A stretch of DNA of 14,035 nucleotides. Source: JBQLZQ01 sp052168355. GTDB taxonomy: Bacteria > Pseudomonadota > Alphaproteobacteria > DSM-16000 > Inquilinaceae. Positions within the stretch are counted from its first letter, which is position 1. Each line of letters starts with the position of its first letter. The notes beneath the pieces are model-generated. The model ran no database searches. It had not been told where the DNA came from and saw only the letters and a program-made list of their open reading frames with translations. Positions 1-5,717 of this stretch are shown piece by piece. Location: the NCBI GenBank assembly GCA_052168355.1, contig JBQLZQ010000014.1, forward strand, positions 1-14,035. Direction: 5' to 3'. The position numbers were made by a program, and so were the translations under genes.

Positions 1-714
1 CCGGTCGATCCGGACCAGCGCACCGCCCTGGTGCGCGGCGTCTTTGGCAGCGTCGCCGGCCGCTACGACCTGATGAACGATCTGATGAGCGCGGGGGTCC
101 ACCGGCTGTGGAAGGCCCATCTGGTCGACATGGCCCGGCCCCGGCCGGGCATCCGTCTTCTCGACGTCGCCGGCGGCACCGGCGATATCGCCTTCCGGTT
201 CCTGGAGCGGGCGGGGCCCGGCGCCGAGGCCGTGATTTGCGATCTGAGCGAACAGATGGTCGCCACGGGACGCGACCGCGCCGCTGACCGCGGCTTGGTT
301 TCGGGGCTGTGCCACGTTGTCGGCAATGCCGAGGCGCTGCCCCTGCCCAGCCGATCGGTCGAGCTTTTCACCATCGCCTTCGGGCTGCGCAACGTGACCC
401 GCATCGACGCCGCGCTGGCGGAGGCGCATCGGGTCCTGAAGCCCGGCGGCAGGTTCCTGTGCCTGGAGTTCAGCCACGTCGCCCTGCCCTCGCTGCGGCG
501 CCTTTACGACGCCTACTCGTTCGGTGTCATTCCGCTGCTGGGCCAAATCGTCGCGCGGGACCGGGCCAGCTATCGCTATTTGGTGGAGAGCATCCGCAAA
601 TTCCCGACCCAGACCGACCTGGCGGCGCGCATGGCCGACGCCGGTTTTGCCCAGCCGACCTGGCGGAATCTATCGGGTGGCATCGTCGCCATCCACAGCG
701 GTTGGCGGGTTTGA
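1..714 (+). CDS. ubiE: Demethylmenaquinone / 2-polyprenyl-6-methoxy-1,4-benzoquinol C-methyltransferase, 5'-truncated
   Basis: This is the SAM-dependent C-methyltransferase of ubiquinone (and menaquinone) synthesis, acting at the inner membrane face. The frame is open from base 1 and begins PVDPDQRTALVRGVFGSVAG, so the N-terminus lies off the window; a GTG at 31 is inside the conserved N-terminal block and is probably not the start. Visible signatures are the RYDLMNDLMS segment, the SAM-binding glycine motif DVAGGTGDIAF, the GNAEALPLP acidic-loop region, LEFSH, and the C-terminal GGIVAIHSGW that is characteristic of UbiE. About 237 residues are visible, close to full family length, so only a few residues are missing. 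In many alphaproteobacteria ubiB follows directly; here it does not. Family assignment is secure; whether the substrate is benzoquinol, naphthoquinol or both cannot be read from sequence. Confidence 0.95.
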   Translation, partial: PVDPDQRTALVRGVFGSVAGRYDLMNDLMSAGVHRLWKAHLVDMARPRPGIRLLDVAGGTGDIAFRFLERAGPGAEAVICDLSEQMVATGRDRAADRGLVSGLCHVVGNAEALPLPSRSVELFTIAFGLRNVTRIDAALAEAHRVLKPGGRFLCLEFSHVALPSLRRLYDAYSFGVIPLLGQIVARDRASYRYLVESIRKFPTQTDLAARMADAGFAQPTWRNLSGGIVAIHSGWRV

Positions 715-848
715 ACCGGCCCCCAAAAGCGCGTTTCGAGAGGGGACACTTACATTCTGTAGCTTCGTCCGCTCGCCTTCACTACATTTGAGGCTGTCGG
801 CTGCGGCTCGACGATTTTTGGATCCATCATTGACGAGGAGCATGGACT

Positions 849-992
849 GTGCGGAGCGTACTTCGAAACCTGAGCATTCCCGCGGCGTTGCTGGGCATCC
901 TGCTGGCAGTGTCGGCGTGCGACAACACCATCCGCGGCATCGGCGCCGATGTGAAGGAAACAGGCGACGCGGTCGAAGACGCGACAAGCTGA
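849..992 (+). CDS. Entericidin-like small lipoprotein (47 aa)
   Basis: A short gene starting at GTG 849, eight bases after a good Shine-Dalgarno GAGGAG (835-840). The product has a basic N-terminus (MRSVLRNLS), a hydrophobic stretch and a lipobox ending VSAC with the lipidated Cys at residue 24. The mature part is CDNTIRGIGADVKETGDAVE plus a short tail, which matches the shape of the entericidin A/B family (short lipoprotein, NT-RG-G-D motif, Lys/Asp/Glu-rich helix). An ATG at 842 is in a different frame. Entericidins are envelope lipoproteins described as an antidote/toxin pair in E. coli, but isolated copies are common in alphaproteobacteria and their role is mostly unknown. No partner copy is visible here. 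The family call comes from pattern recognition only. Confidence 0.8.
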   Translation: MRSVLRNLSIPAALLGILLAVSACDNTIRGIGADVKETGDAVEDATS

Positions 993-1011
993 CGCGCGCC
1001 CGATGGAGCGA

Positions 1012-1043
1012 GCGCGAAAGCGCAGCCCCGGAATGTCGGGACT
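1012..1043 (+). terminator. Two small hairpins after the entericidin-like gene, possible weak terminator
   Basis: Bases 1012-1023 form GCGC-GAAA-GCGC with a GNRA tetraloop. Bases 1024-1043 can form a seven-pair stem with one mismatch (CCCG at 1027-1030 against CGGG at 1037-1040). A loose T-rich stretch follows (gattgttgcttttt, to 1057). The T-run is not directly abutting the stem, so termination is uncertain. Confidence 0.3.
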
Positions 1044-1093
1044 GATTGTTGCTTTTTCCATCGGTTGGTTGATTGCGAAAGCCAACCGGCCCA

Positions 1094-1122
1094 TCCTCTT
1101 GAGTGCATGATGGTCAAGAGGA
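1094..1122 (+). promoter_or_regulatory. Hairpin sequestering the ribosome binding site of the 1130 gene
   Basis: TCCTCTTGA (1094-1102) and TCAAGAGGA (1114-1122) are perfect 9-bp reverse complements around an 11-base loop. The right arm contains almost all of the Shine-Dalgarno AAGAGGAG (1116-1123) that serves the ATG at 1130. If the transcript starts upstream of 1094, this stem would hide the ribosome binding site. A second inverted repeat, CGGTTGG (1062-1068) / CCAACCG (1082-1088), lies just upstream in the same leader. Regulation by temperature, ligand or a small RNA is inference. Confidence 0.55.
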
Positions 1123-1129
1123 GATGAAG

Positions 1130-1327
1130 ATGGTTCGACTATGTTCCCTCGTGATCGCTGGCGGTTTTGCCATCGGGATGGCGGCGCCCGCGTTTGCCGA
1201 AGGCGGTTGTTCGGGTTATGGGCAATCCGTCTGGGTACCTCCGGTTGAGGAACCGGCGGTGACCGCGCAGACGCTGGCACCGACGACACCTATCGTTGTC
1301 CCGGGCGATTCCAGCTTCGACGGCTGA
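1130..1327 (+). CDS. Small secreted protein of unknown function (65 aa)
   Basis: I do not recognise a family. The start chosen is ATG 1130, six bases after GAGGAG (1118-1123); an in-frame ATG at 1124 abuts that site and a GTG at 1103 lies in the hairpin loop, so both are less likely. The protein has a clear Sec signal peptide (MVRLCSLVIAGGFAIGMAAP, cleavage expected after AFA), leaving a mature peptide of about 40 residues beginning EGGCSGYGQSVWVPPVEEP. It is rich in Pro, Val and Thr and has one mature Cys. Many alphaproteobacteria carry tiny exported proteins of this style. It is followed by a strong terminator, so it is probably its own transcription unit or the end of one shared with the entericidin-like gene. 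Confidence 0.65.
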   Translation: MVRLCSLVIAGGFAIGMAAPAFAEGGCSGYGQSVWVPPVEEPAVTAQTLAPTTPIVVPGDSSFDG

Positions 1328-1387
1328 GCCAAACGTCCGACGTCCGTAACGGGCGCGGCCTACAGCCGTTATCGTTGTTGCGACTTC

Positions 1388-1423
1388 AGGCTGGTTTCCC
1401 CGGTGGGGGATCCAGCCTTTCTT
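1388..1423 (+). terminator. Rho-independent terminator
   Basis: A long stem: AGGCTGG (1388-1394) pairs with CCAGCCT (1412-1418) and, inside it, TTCCCC (1396-1401) pairs with GGGGGA (1405-1410) with one G-T wobble. One T-T mismatch sits between the two blocks, and the loop is GGT (1402-1404). TTCTT follows at 1419-1423. It ends transcription of the small secreted protein and separates it from coaBC. Confidence 0.7.
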
Positions 1424-1437
1424 GTGCCCCTATTCTC

Positions 1438-1466
1438 TTGCAGCGTCGAGAGGTGCATCCTACTTT
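1438..1466 (+). promoter_or_regulatory. Possible sigma-70-like promoter for coaBC
   Basis: TTGCAG (1438-1443), a 17-base spacer and TACTTT (1461-1466) lie between the terminator and coaBC. Each hexamer matches consensus at only three positions, so the call leans mainly on context. A short hairpin CCGATC-TCCC-GATCGG (1468-1483) lies in the resulting leader. Confidence 0.3.
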
Positions 1467-1510
1467 TCCGATCTCCCGATCGGTTTGGAGACAAAGGGTC
1501 GACGCCGAAG

Positions 1511-2731
1511 GTGTTGAACAAGAAAAAAATCCTGCTCGTCGTCTCGGGTGGTATCGCGGCCTATAAGGCGCTGGAACTGATCCGCCGCTTGCGTGAGCGC
1601 GGGGCCGCCGTGCGGTGCGTTTTGACCGCGGGTGGATCGCAGTTCGTGACACCCCTGTCCCTGTCGGCACTGACGGAACAAAAAGTCTACACGGATCTCT
1701 GGTCCCTGACCGACGAGGCCGAAATGGGCCATATCCAGCTTTCCCGGGACGCCGATTTGGTGCTGGTTGCCCCGGCCAGCGCCGATCTGCTGGCCAAAAT
1801 GGCCGCGGGGCTGGCCGATGACCTTGCCACGACGGTGCTTCTCGCCACGGATAAACCCGTTCTGGTGGCGCCGGCGATGAATGTGCGCATGTGGGAACAC
1901 GCGGCGACCCGGGCCAACATGGCCACGCTGCGGAATCGCGGCATCGGACAGATCGGGCCGGATGACGGCGACATGGCGTGCGGTGAGTTCGGCCCGGGCC
2001 GGTTGGCCGAACCGATGGACATCGTGTCCGCGGTGGAGCGGCATTTCAGCGGCACCGGCCGGCTGACCGGACTCCGCGCCCTGGTGACCAGCGGCCCAAC
2101 CCATGAGCCCGTCGATCCGGTTCGCTATCTCGCCAACCGATCGTCGGGCAAGCAGGGACACGCCATCGCCGCCGCCCTGGCGGCGCTGGGCGCGTCGACG
2201 GTTCTGGTCACCGGACCGACTGGGGAGCCGGATCCCGCCGGCGTGACCATGGTCCGTGTGGAAACCGCCAGGCAGATGATGGACGCGTGCCGGAATGCCT
2301 TGCCGGCCGATGTCGCGGTCTGTGCAGCGGCCGTGGCCGACTGGCGGCCGGACCGGCAAGCGGGCACCAAGATCAAGAAGGGCGACGGCCCGCCGCCGAC
2401 CCTGACCCTGACCGCCAACCCCGACATTTTGGCGGCCCTGAGCAGCCCCGGCGCCGACCGTCCGGCCCTGGTCGTCGGGTTCGCCGCCGAAACCGGCGCG
2501 GTGGTGGAGCGGGCGCGCGACAAACTGGCGCGCAAAGGCTGTGACTGGATCGTCGCCAACGACGTGTCCACGGGGTCCGGCACCTTCGGAGGGGACGACA
2601 ACACCGTGTATCTGCTGCGCGGGGAAACCGTCGAATCCTGGCCGCGCCTGTCCAAGCGTCAGGTCGGCGATCGCCTGGCCGCTTCCATCGCCGACCGGCT
2701 TGCACCAAGCCACACCGATGATGACTCATAG
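1511..2731 (+). CDS. coaBC: Bifunctional phosphopantothenoylcysteine decarboxylase / phosphopantothenate-cysteine ligase
   Basis: Two consecutive steps of coenzyme A synthesis in one cytosolic protein. CoaC part (about 1-185): the flavoprotein SGGIAAYKA start, His74 in HIQLSRD, the PAMNVRMW motif with Asn124, and Cys157 in the ACGEFGPGRL flap. CoaB part (about 188-395): VTSGPTHEPVDPVRYLANRS with Asn209, GFAAET, and the KIKK lysine motif at 287-290. I use GTG 1511 because it gives 406 residues, the E. coli length, and MLNKKKILLVVSGG is the normal N-terminus. The frame stays open back to 1403, but that extension crosses the terminator at 1388-1423. The Shine-Dalgarno is weak. The last nine codons (APSHTDDDS) and the TAG stop lie inside the palindromic element at 2704-2865. 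Confidence 0.95.
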   Translation: MLNKKKILLVVSGGIAAYKALELIRRLRERGAAVRCVLTAGGSQFVTPLSLSALTEQKVYTDLWSLTDEAEMGHIQLSRDADLVLVAPASADLLAKMAAGLADDLATTVLLATDKPVLVAPAMNVRMWEHAATRANMATLRNRGIGQIGPDDGDMACGEFGPGRLAEPMDIVSAVERHFSGTGRLTGLRALVTSGPTHEPVDPVRYLANRSSGKQGHAIAAALAALGASTVLVTGPTGEPDPAGVTMVRVETARQMMDACRNALPADVAVCAAAVADWRPDRQAGTKIKKGDGPPPTLTLTANPDILAALSSPGADRPALVVGFAAETGAVVERARDKLARKGCDWIVANDVSTGSGTFGGDDNTVYLLRGETVESWPRLSKRQVGDRLAASIADRLAPSHTDDDS

Positions 2732-2865
2732 AAATCGCGGCGGCTTCCCGAGACTATTGGACCGCGTCGCACCCGCCTCGCGATGCGCCGCATCGCGGCA
2801 CCGGACGCTTATGGCCAAAAATCTCGGGAAACCGTCTCTATGGGTCATAATCGGTGGGACTTGGT
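2704..2865. repeat. Long imperfect palindromic element (MITE- or REP-like) between coaBC and dut
   Basis: The left arm runs inward from ACCAAG (2704-2709) and the right arm is its reverse complement ending at 2865. CACCGATGATGACTCATAGA (2713-2732) matches the reverse complement of 2837-2856 at 18 of 20 positions. A further block, CGGCTTCCCGAGA (2741-2753), matches the reverse complement of 2822-2834 with one mismatch, offset by a six-base insertion in the left arm. At the centre CGCGATGCG (2779-2787) and CGCATCGCG (2789-2797) form a perfect nested palindrome. It holds no transposase. The arrangement suggests a non-autonomous or extragenic palindromic repeat; copies elsewhere in the genome are expected but not visible here. 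Confidence 0.75.
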
Positions 2866-2887
2866 ACTGAATACCAGAGGAACACCG

Positions 2888-3343
2888 ATGACCGACGTGA
2901 CCATCCCGGTGCTGCGCCTTGCCCATGGCCGCGACCTGCCCCTGCCCGCCTATGCCACGGACGGCTCGGCTGGCGTCGACCTGATGGCCGCCATCGACGA
3001 TACCCGCGAACTTGTGCCCGGTGAGCGGATGCTGGTCCCGACCGGTCTTAGCATCGCCCTGCCGCGTGGATACGAGGCGCAAATCCGGCCGCGATCCGGG
3101 CTGGCGCTCAAGCATGGCCTGACGGTGCTCAACAGCCCCGGCACCATCGACGCCGACTATCGCGGCGAAATCGCGGTCTTGCTGATCAATTTCGGCCAAA
3201 GGCCGGTGTCGCTGACTCCCGGCATGCGGATCGCCCAGATGGTCATCGCCAAGCATGCCCTGGTCGTGTGGCGGGAGACCGCCACGCTGGACGAGACCGA
3301 GCGCGCCGTCGGCGGGTTCGGGTCTACCGGGACCGCACGCTGA
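2888..3343 (+). CDS. dut: Deoxyuridine 5'-triphosphate nucleotidohydrolase (dUTPase)
   Basis: Hydrolyses dUTP to dUMP and pyrophosphate, keeping uracil out of DNA and feeding thymidylate synthesis; a homotrimer with Mg2+. The 151 residues equal the E. coli length. All five family motifs are present: I AGVDL (28-32), II RPRSGLA (67-73), III GTIDADYRGEI (85-95, catalytic Asp90), IV GMRIAQMV (112-119) and V GGFGSTG (142-148), the last a flexible lid closing over the nucleotide. ATG 2888 follows AGAGGA (2876-2881) by six bases. The frame runs open upstream into the palindromic element, but that part is not dUTPase. The stop TGA (3341-3343) is immediately followed by the ATG of the Rrf2 gene, so the two are probably co-transcribed. 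Confidence 0.97.
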   Translation: MTDVTIPVLRLAHGRDLPLPAYATDGSAGVDLMAAIDDTRELVPGERMLVPTGLSIALPRGYEAQIRPRSGLALKHGLTVLNSPGTIDADYRGEIAVLLINFGQRPVSLTPGMRIAQMVIAKHALVVWRETATLDETERAVGGFGSTGTAR

Positions 3344-3799
3344 ATGTTCCGCCTCTCCAAGAAACTTCTTTTTGCCATCGAGGCGGTGGTCGATATCGCC
3401 TACAACGCCGGCGACCAGACCGTGCAAAGCGGCGACATCACCGAACGCCAGGGTATTCCGCGGCGCTATCTGGAACAGGTGCTTCAGCAGCTGGTTCGGG
3501 CGGAGATCCTGTCGGGCGTGCGCGGGCCGCACGGCGGCTATCGGCTGGCCCGGGAACGACGGCGGATCACCCTGGCCGACATCGTACGGGTCGTCCGCGC
3601 CATGGACACGACCACCGACCCGCTGACCGAACGGGCCGGGTCCGATCTGGGCCACAAGGTGGTGCGGCCGCTGTGGCAGGCCCTGCAGGACGAGTCGATC
3701 GAGCGGCTTGGCCAGGTGACCATTGACGACCTGTGCCAGCGCGCCCAAAACCTTGGTATCGAACGGAATACAAAAAAGGACATTGATTTTTCGATTTAA
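3344..3799 (+). CDS. Rrf2-family regulator lacking Fe-S ligands, CymR-like
   Basis: A 151-residue winged-helix repressor. The N-terminal helix FRLSKKLLFAIEAVVDIAYN and the wing segment RGPHGGYRLARERRRITLADI are Rrf2 hallmarks. IscR, NsrR and RirA bind an Fe-S cluster through three cysteines around residues 90-110; here that stretch (DTTTDPLTERAGSDLG) has none, and the only Cys is residue 131. This fits the cluster-free group that includes CymR, the Bacillus/Staphylococcus cysteine regulator that works in complex with CysK. cysK is the next gene, 72 bases away. The protein ends in KKDIDFSI with a terminal Ile, and its last codons are strikingly AT-rich. Start and dut stop abut, so translation is probably coupled. 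Family certain; CymR-like role inferred. Confidence 0.9.
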   Translation: MFRLSKKLLFAIEAVVDIAYNAGDQTVQSGDITERQGIPRRYLEQVLQQLVRAEILSGVRGPHGGYRLARERRRITLADIVRVVRAMDTTTDPLTERAGSDLGHKVVRPLWQALQDESIERLGQVTIDDLCQRAQNLGIERNTKKDIDFSI

Positions 3800-3842
3800 C
3801 TGGAAGTGAAACGCGCCTAAATTCCCCAACCTTGGTGTGGAA
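3796..3842 (+). promoter_or_regulatory. Candidate cysK promoter with overlapping dyad operator
   Basis: TTAACT (3796-3801), a 16-base spacer and TAAATT (3818-3823) form a reasonable sigma-70-like promoter in a locally AT-rich stretch. Directly over its downstream edge lies an imperfect 21-bp dyad, TTCCCCA (3822-3828) against TGTGGAA (3836-3842). This is where a repressor such as the adjacent Rrf2 protein would block initiation at cysK. The binding protein is inferred from position only. Confidence 0.4.
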
Positions 3843-3871
3843 CAAATCAAACTACATAAGGAGTGTGTGAA

Positions 3872-4855
3872 ATGGTAGCGTCAGCGCGATCCTCGCCCGA
3901 TCCGTCACCGGAGTTTCGAGGCCGGATCTATGAGTCGATCCTCGACACGATCGGCGCCACCCCCCTGGTGCGGGTCAAACGCCTGCAGGCCGAATACGGG
4001 GTCAAGGCGGATATTCTGGCCAAGCTTGAGTTCTTCAACCCGCTGTCCAGCGTCAAGGACCGGATCGGCCTGGCCATGATCGAGTCGCTTGAATCCTCCG
4101 GCAAGCTCAAGCCCGGCGGCGTCCTGATCGAGCCGACATCCGGCAACACCGGCATCGCGCTGGCCTTCGTCGCCGCGGCCAAAGGGTATCGGCTGATCCT
4201 GACGATGCCGGAGAGCATGTCGGTCGAGCGACGCAAGATGCTCAAGCTGCTGGGCGCCGAACTGCATCTGACCCCCGCGCCCCTGGGCATGAAGGGCGCC
4301 ATCGCCCGGGCCGAGGAACTGATCGCCGAGACCCCCGGCGCCCTGATGCCCCAACAGTTCAAGAATACCGCCAACCCCGAGATCCATCGCCGCACCACGG
4401 CCGAGGAAATCTGGCGCGATACGGACGGTGGCGTCGATATCTTGATCTCCGGCGTCGGCACCGGCGGAACGCTGACGGGCGTCGGCTCGGTCATCAAGGC
4501 GCGCAAGCCGTCGTTCAAGATCGTGGCGGTCGAACCGGAGGACAGCCCGGTCCTGTCCGGTGGACAGCCCGGCCCCCACAAGATTCAGGGGATCGGCGCC
4601 GGGTTCGTGCCCGACATTCTGAACGCGGACCTGATCGACGAGGTCGTGCAGATCGGCAACGCAAGATCGTTCGAGATGGCCAGAAAGGTGGCCCTGCTGG
4701 AAGGCCTTCCGGCCGGCATCTCGTCGGGCGCCGCCCTGGCCGCGGCGATCGAGGTCGGCAGCCGGCCTGAAAACGCCGGCAAGCAGATCGTCGCAATCAT
4801 TCCGTCGATCGCGGAACGGTACCTGTCGACGGCCCTGTTTGACGGTTTGGATTGA
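3872..4855 (+). CDS. cysK: Cysteine synthase (O-acetylserine sulfhydrylase, PLP-dependent)
   Basis: Makes L-cysteine from O-acetylserine and sulfide in the cytosol, as a fold-type II PLP homodimer. Key features over 327 residues: the PLP lysine Lys62 in NPLSSVKDRIG, the substrate loop TSGNTG (89-94), the phosphate-binding loop GVGTGGT (194-200), and SSGAA (284-288) near the pyridine nitrogen. ATG 3872 follows a perfect AAGGAG (3858-3863) by eight bases; a GTG at 3863 overlaps that site and is rejected. The N-terminus is about 17 residues longer than usual before the IYESILDTIGATPLV block. The gene lies downstream of a CymR-like Rrf2 regulator and its own candidate promoter. CysK versus CysM cannot be settled absolutely, but the length and motifs favour CysK. 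Confidence 0.95.
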   Translation: MVASARSSPDPSPEFRGRIYESILDTIGATPLVRVKRLQAEYGVKADILAKLEFFNPLSSVKDRIGLAMIESLESSGKLKPGGVLIEPTSGNTGIALAFVAAAKGYRLILTMPESMSVERRKMLKLLGAELHLTPAPLGMKGAIARAEELIAETPGALMPQQFKNTANPEIHRRTTAEEIWRDTDGGVDILISGVGTGGTLTGVGSVIKARKPSFKIVAVEPEDSPVLSGGQPGPHKIQGIGAGFVPDILNADLIDEVVQIGNARSFEMARKVALLEGLPAGISSGAALAAAIEVGSRPENAGKQIVAIIPSIAERYLSTALFDGLD

Positions 4856-4929
4856 TGTCCCTGACGGTTGCGGCGATCATCGGGCTGGAACCCCGTGATG
4901 GAGTAAGGCCGGCCGACGGCCAGCCATGA
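4855..4929 (+). other. 24-codon micro-ORF stitched between cysK and the moeB-like gene
   Basis: ATG 4855-4857 shares its A with the cysK stop (TGATG). The frame runs MSLTVAAIIGLEPRDGVRPA then DGQP, and stops at TGA 4927-4929, which overlaps the moeB-like start (ATGA, 4926-4929). Such overlaps at both ends are the classic arrangement for translational coupling and would explain how a moeB-like gene without a close Shine-Dalgarno is translated. The peptide resembles nothing I know. It may act only as a coupling device, or the arrangement may be chance. Confidence 0.35.
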
Positions 4930-5717
4930 TCTTCGACGAAAACCAGATCCAGCGCTACGCCAGGCATATCGTCTTACCCGAGGTCGGTGGCGACGGGCAG
5001 AGCCGCCTGCTCGACGCCAGCGTCCTCATCGTCGGGGCCGGCGGGCTTGGCTCGGCTCTCATCCTCTATCTCGCCGCCGCGGGGATCGGGCGCCTTGGGA
5101 TCGTCGACGAAGACGTCGTCGACCTCAGCAACCTGCAACGCCAAATCGTTCACGACACGAAATCCGTCGGGATGTCCAAGGTCGACAGCGCGGCGCTTCG
5201 GGTTGGGGCCCTGAACCCCGACGTCCGGGTGGACCGGCATAAGGAGCGGCTGACGGCCAGCAATGCCATGGCGCTGATCGGTGCCTATGACGTGGTGGCG
5301 GACGGCAGCGACAATTTCGATACCCGCTATCTGGTCAACGATGCCTGCTATCTGTCGAACCGCCCCCTGGTGTCGGCGGCCATGCTGCGGTTCGACGCCC
5401 AGATCGCGACGTTCAAGGCCCATGAGGGGCCGGGCCACCCCTGCTACCGCTGTGTCTTTCCCGACCGGCCGCCGGCGGGAACGGTGCCAAGCTGCGCCCA
5501 GGCCGGTGTGATGGGGGCGCTGGCCGGGCTCGCCGGTTCCGCCCAGGCGCTCGAAGTGATCAAGGAACTGCTGGGCATCGGCGAAAGCCTGTCTGGCCAC
5601 ATGCTGATGATCGACGCGCTGGGCGGGACCATGCGCAAGCTGACGATCCGGCCCGACCCCGCGTGCCCGCTGTGCGGCAGCCATCCGACCATCGCCGATC
5701 TGTCCATCCATGCCTGA
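4926..5717 (+). CDS. moeB: MoeB/ThiF-family E1-like adenylyltransferase
   Basis: Adenylates the C-terminal Gly-Gly of a ubiquitin-like sulfur carrier (MoaD for molybdopterin, ThiS for thiamine) so that it can be thiocarboxylated. Over 263 residues: nucleotide loop GAGGLGS (37-43), Arg72 in NLQRQI, Lys85, the Asp-containing DGSDNFDTRYLVND (126-139), two zinc CxxC pairs (Cys173/Cys176 and Cys247/Cys250), and Cys190 in PSCAQAGVMG. There is no C-terminal rhodanese domain, so it is the short bacterial form. ATG 4926 matches the conserved N-terminus; the nearest GGAG (4900-4903) is 22 bases away, with a small hairpin between. MoeB versus ThiF is undecided; no moaD or thiS is visible, and the neighbours are cysK and a DsrE-like gene. 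Confidence 0.88.
   Translation: MIFDENQIQRYARHIVLPEVGGDGQSRLLDASVLIVGAGGLGSALILYLAAAGIGRLGIVDEDVVDLSNLQRQIVHDTKSVGMSKVDSAALRVGALNPDVRVDRHKERLTASNAMALIGAYDVVADGSDNFDTRYLVNDACYLSNRPLVSAAMLRFDAQIATFKAHEGPGHPCYRCVFPDRPPAGTVPSCAQAGVMGALAGLAGSAQALEVIKELLGIGESLSGHMLMIDALGGTMRKLTIRPDPACPLCGSHPTIADLSIHA

Noticed and set aside
713..735. EcfG-like general stress promoter upstream of the entericidin-like gene (TGAAC, 15 bases, CGTT)
   Set aside because: The first base of the GGAAC element is wrong and the spacer is one to two bases short, and it lies over 110 bases from the start codon.
1403..1510. Upstream extension of coaBC
   Set aside because: It begins inside a strong terminator hairpin and adds residues absent from the family.
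1460..2713. 417-codon minus-strand frame opposite coaBC
   Set aside because: A shadow of the conserved coaBC codons; no recognisable motifs.
2726..3850. Long open frame (374 codons) on the minus strand across dut and the Rrf2 gene
   Set aside because: It is antisense to two clearly recognised genes and ends inside the palindromic repeat. High GC content leaves such frames open.
3853..3858. TACATA as the -10 of cysK
   Set aside because: It overlaps the Shine-Dalgarno, so a transcript from it would lack the ribosome binding site.
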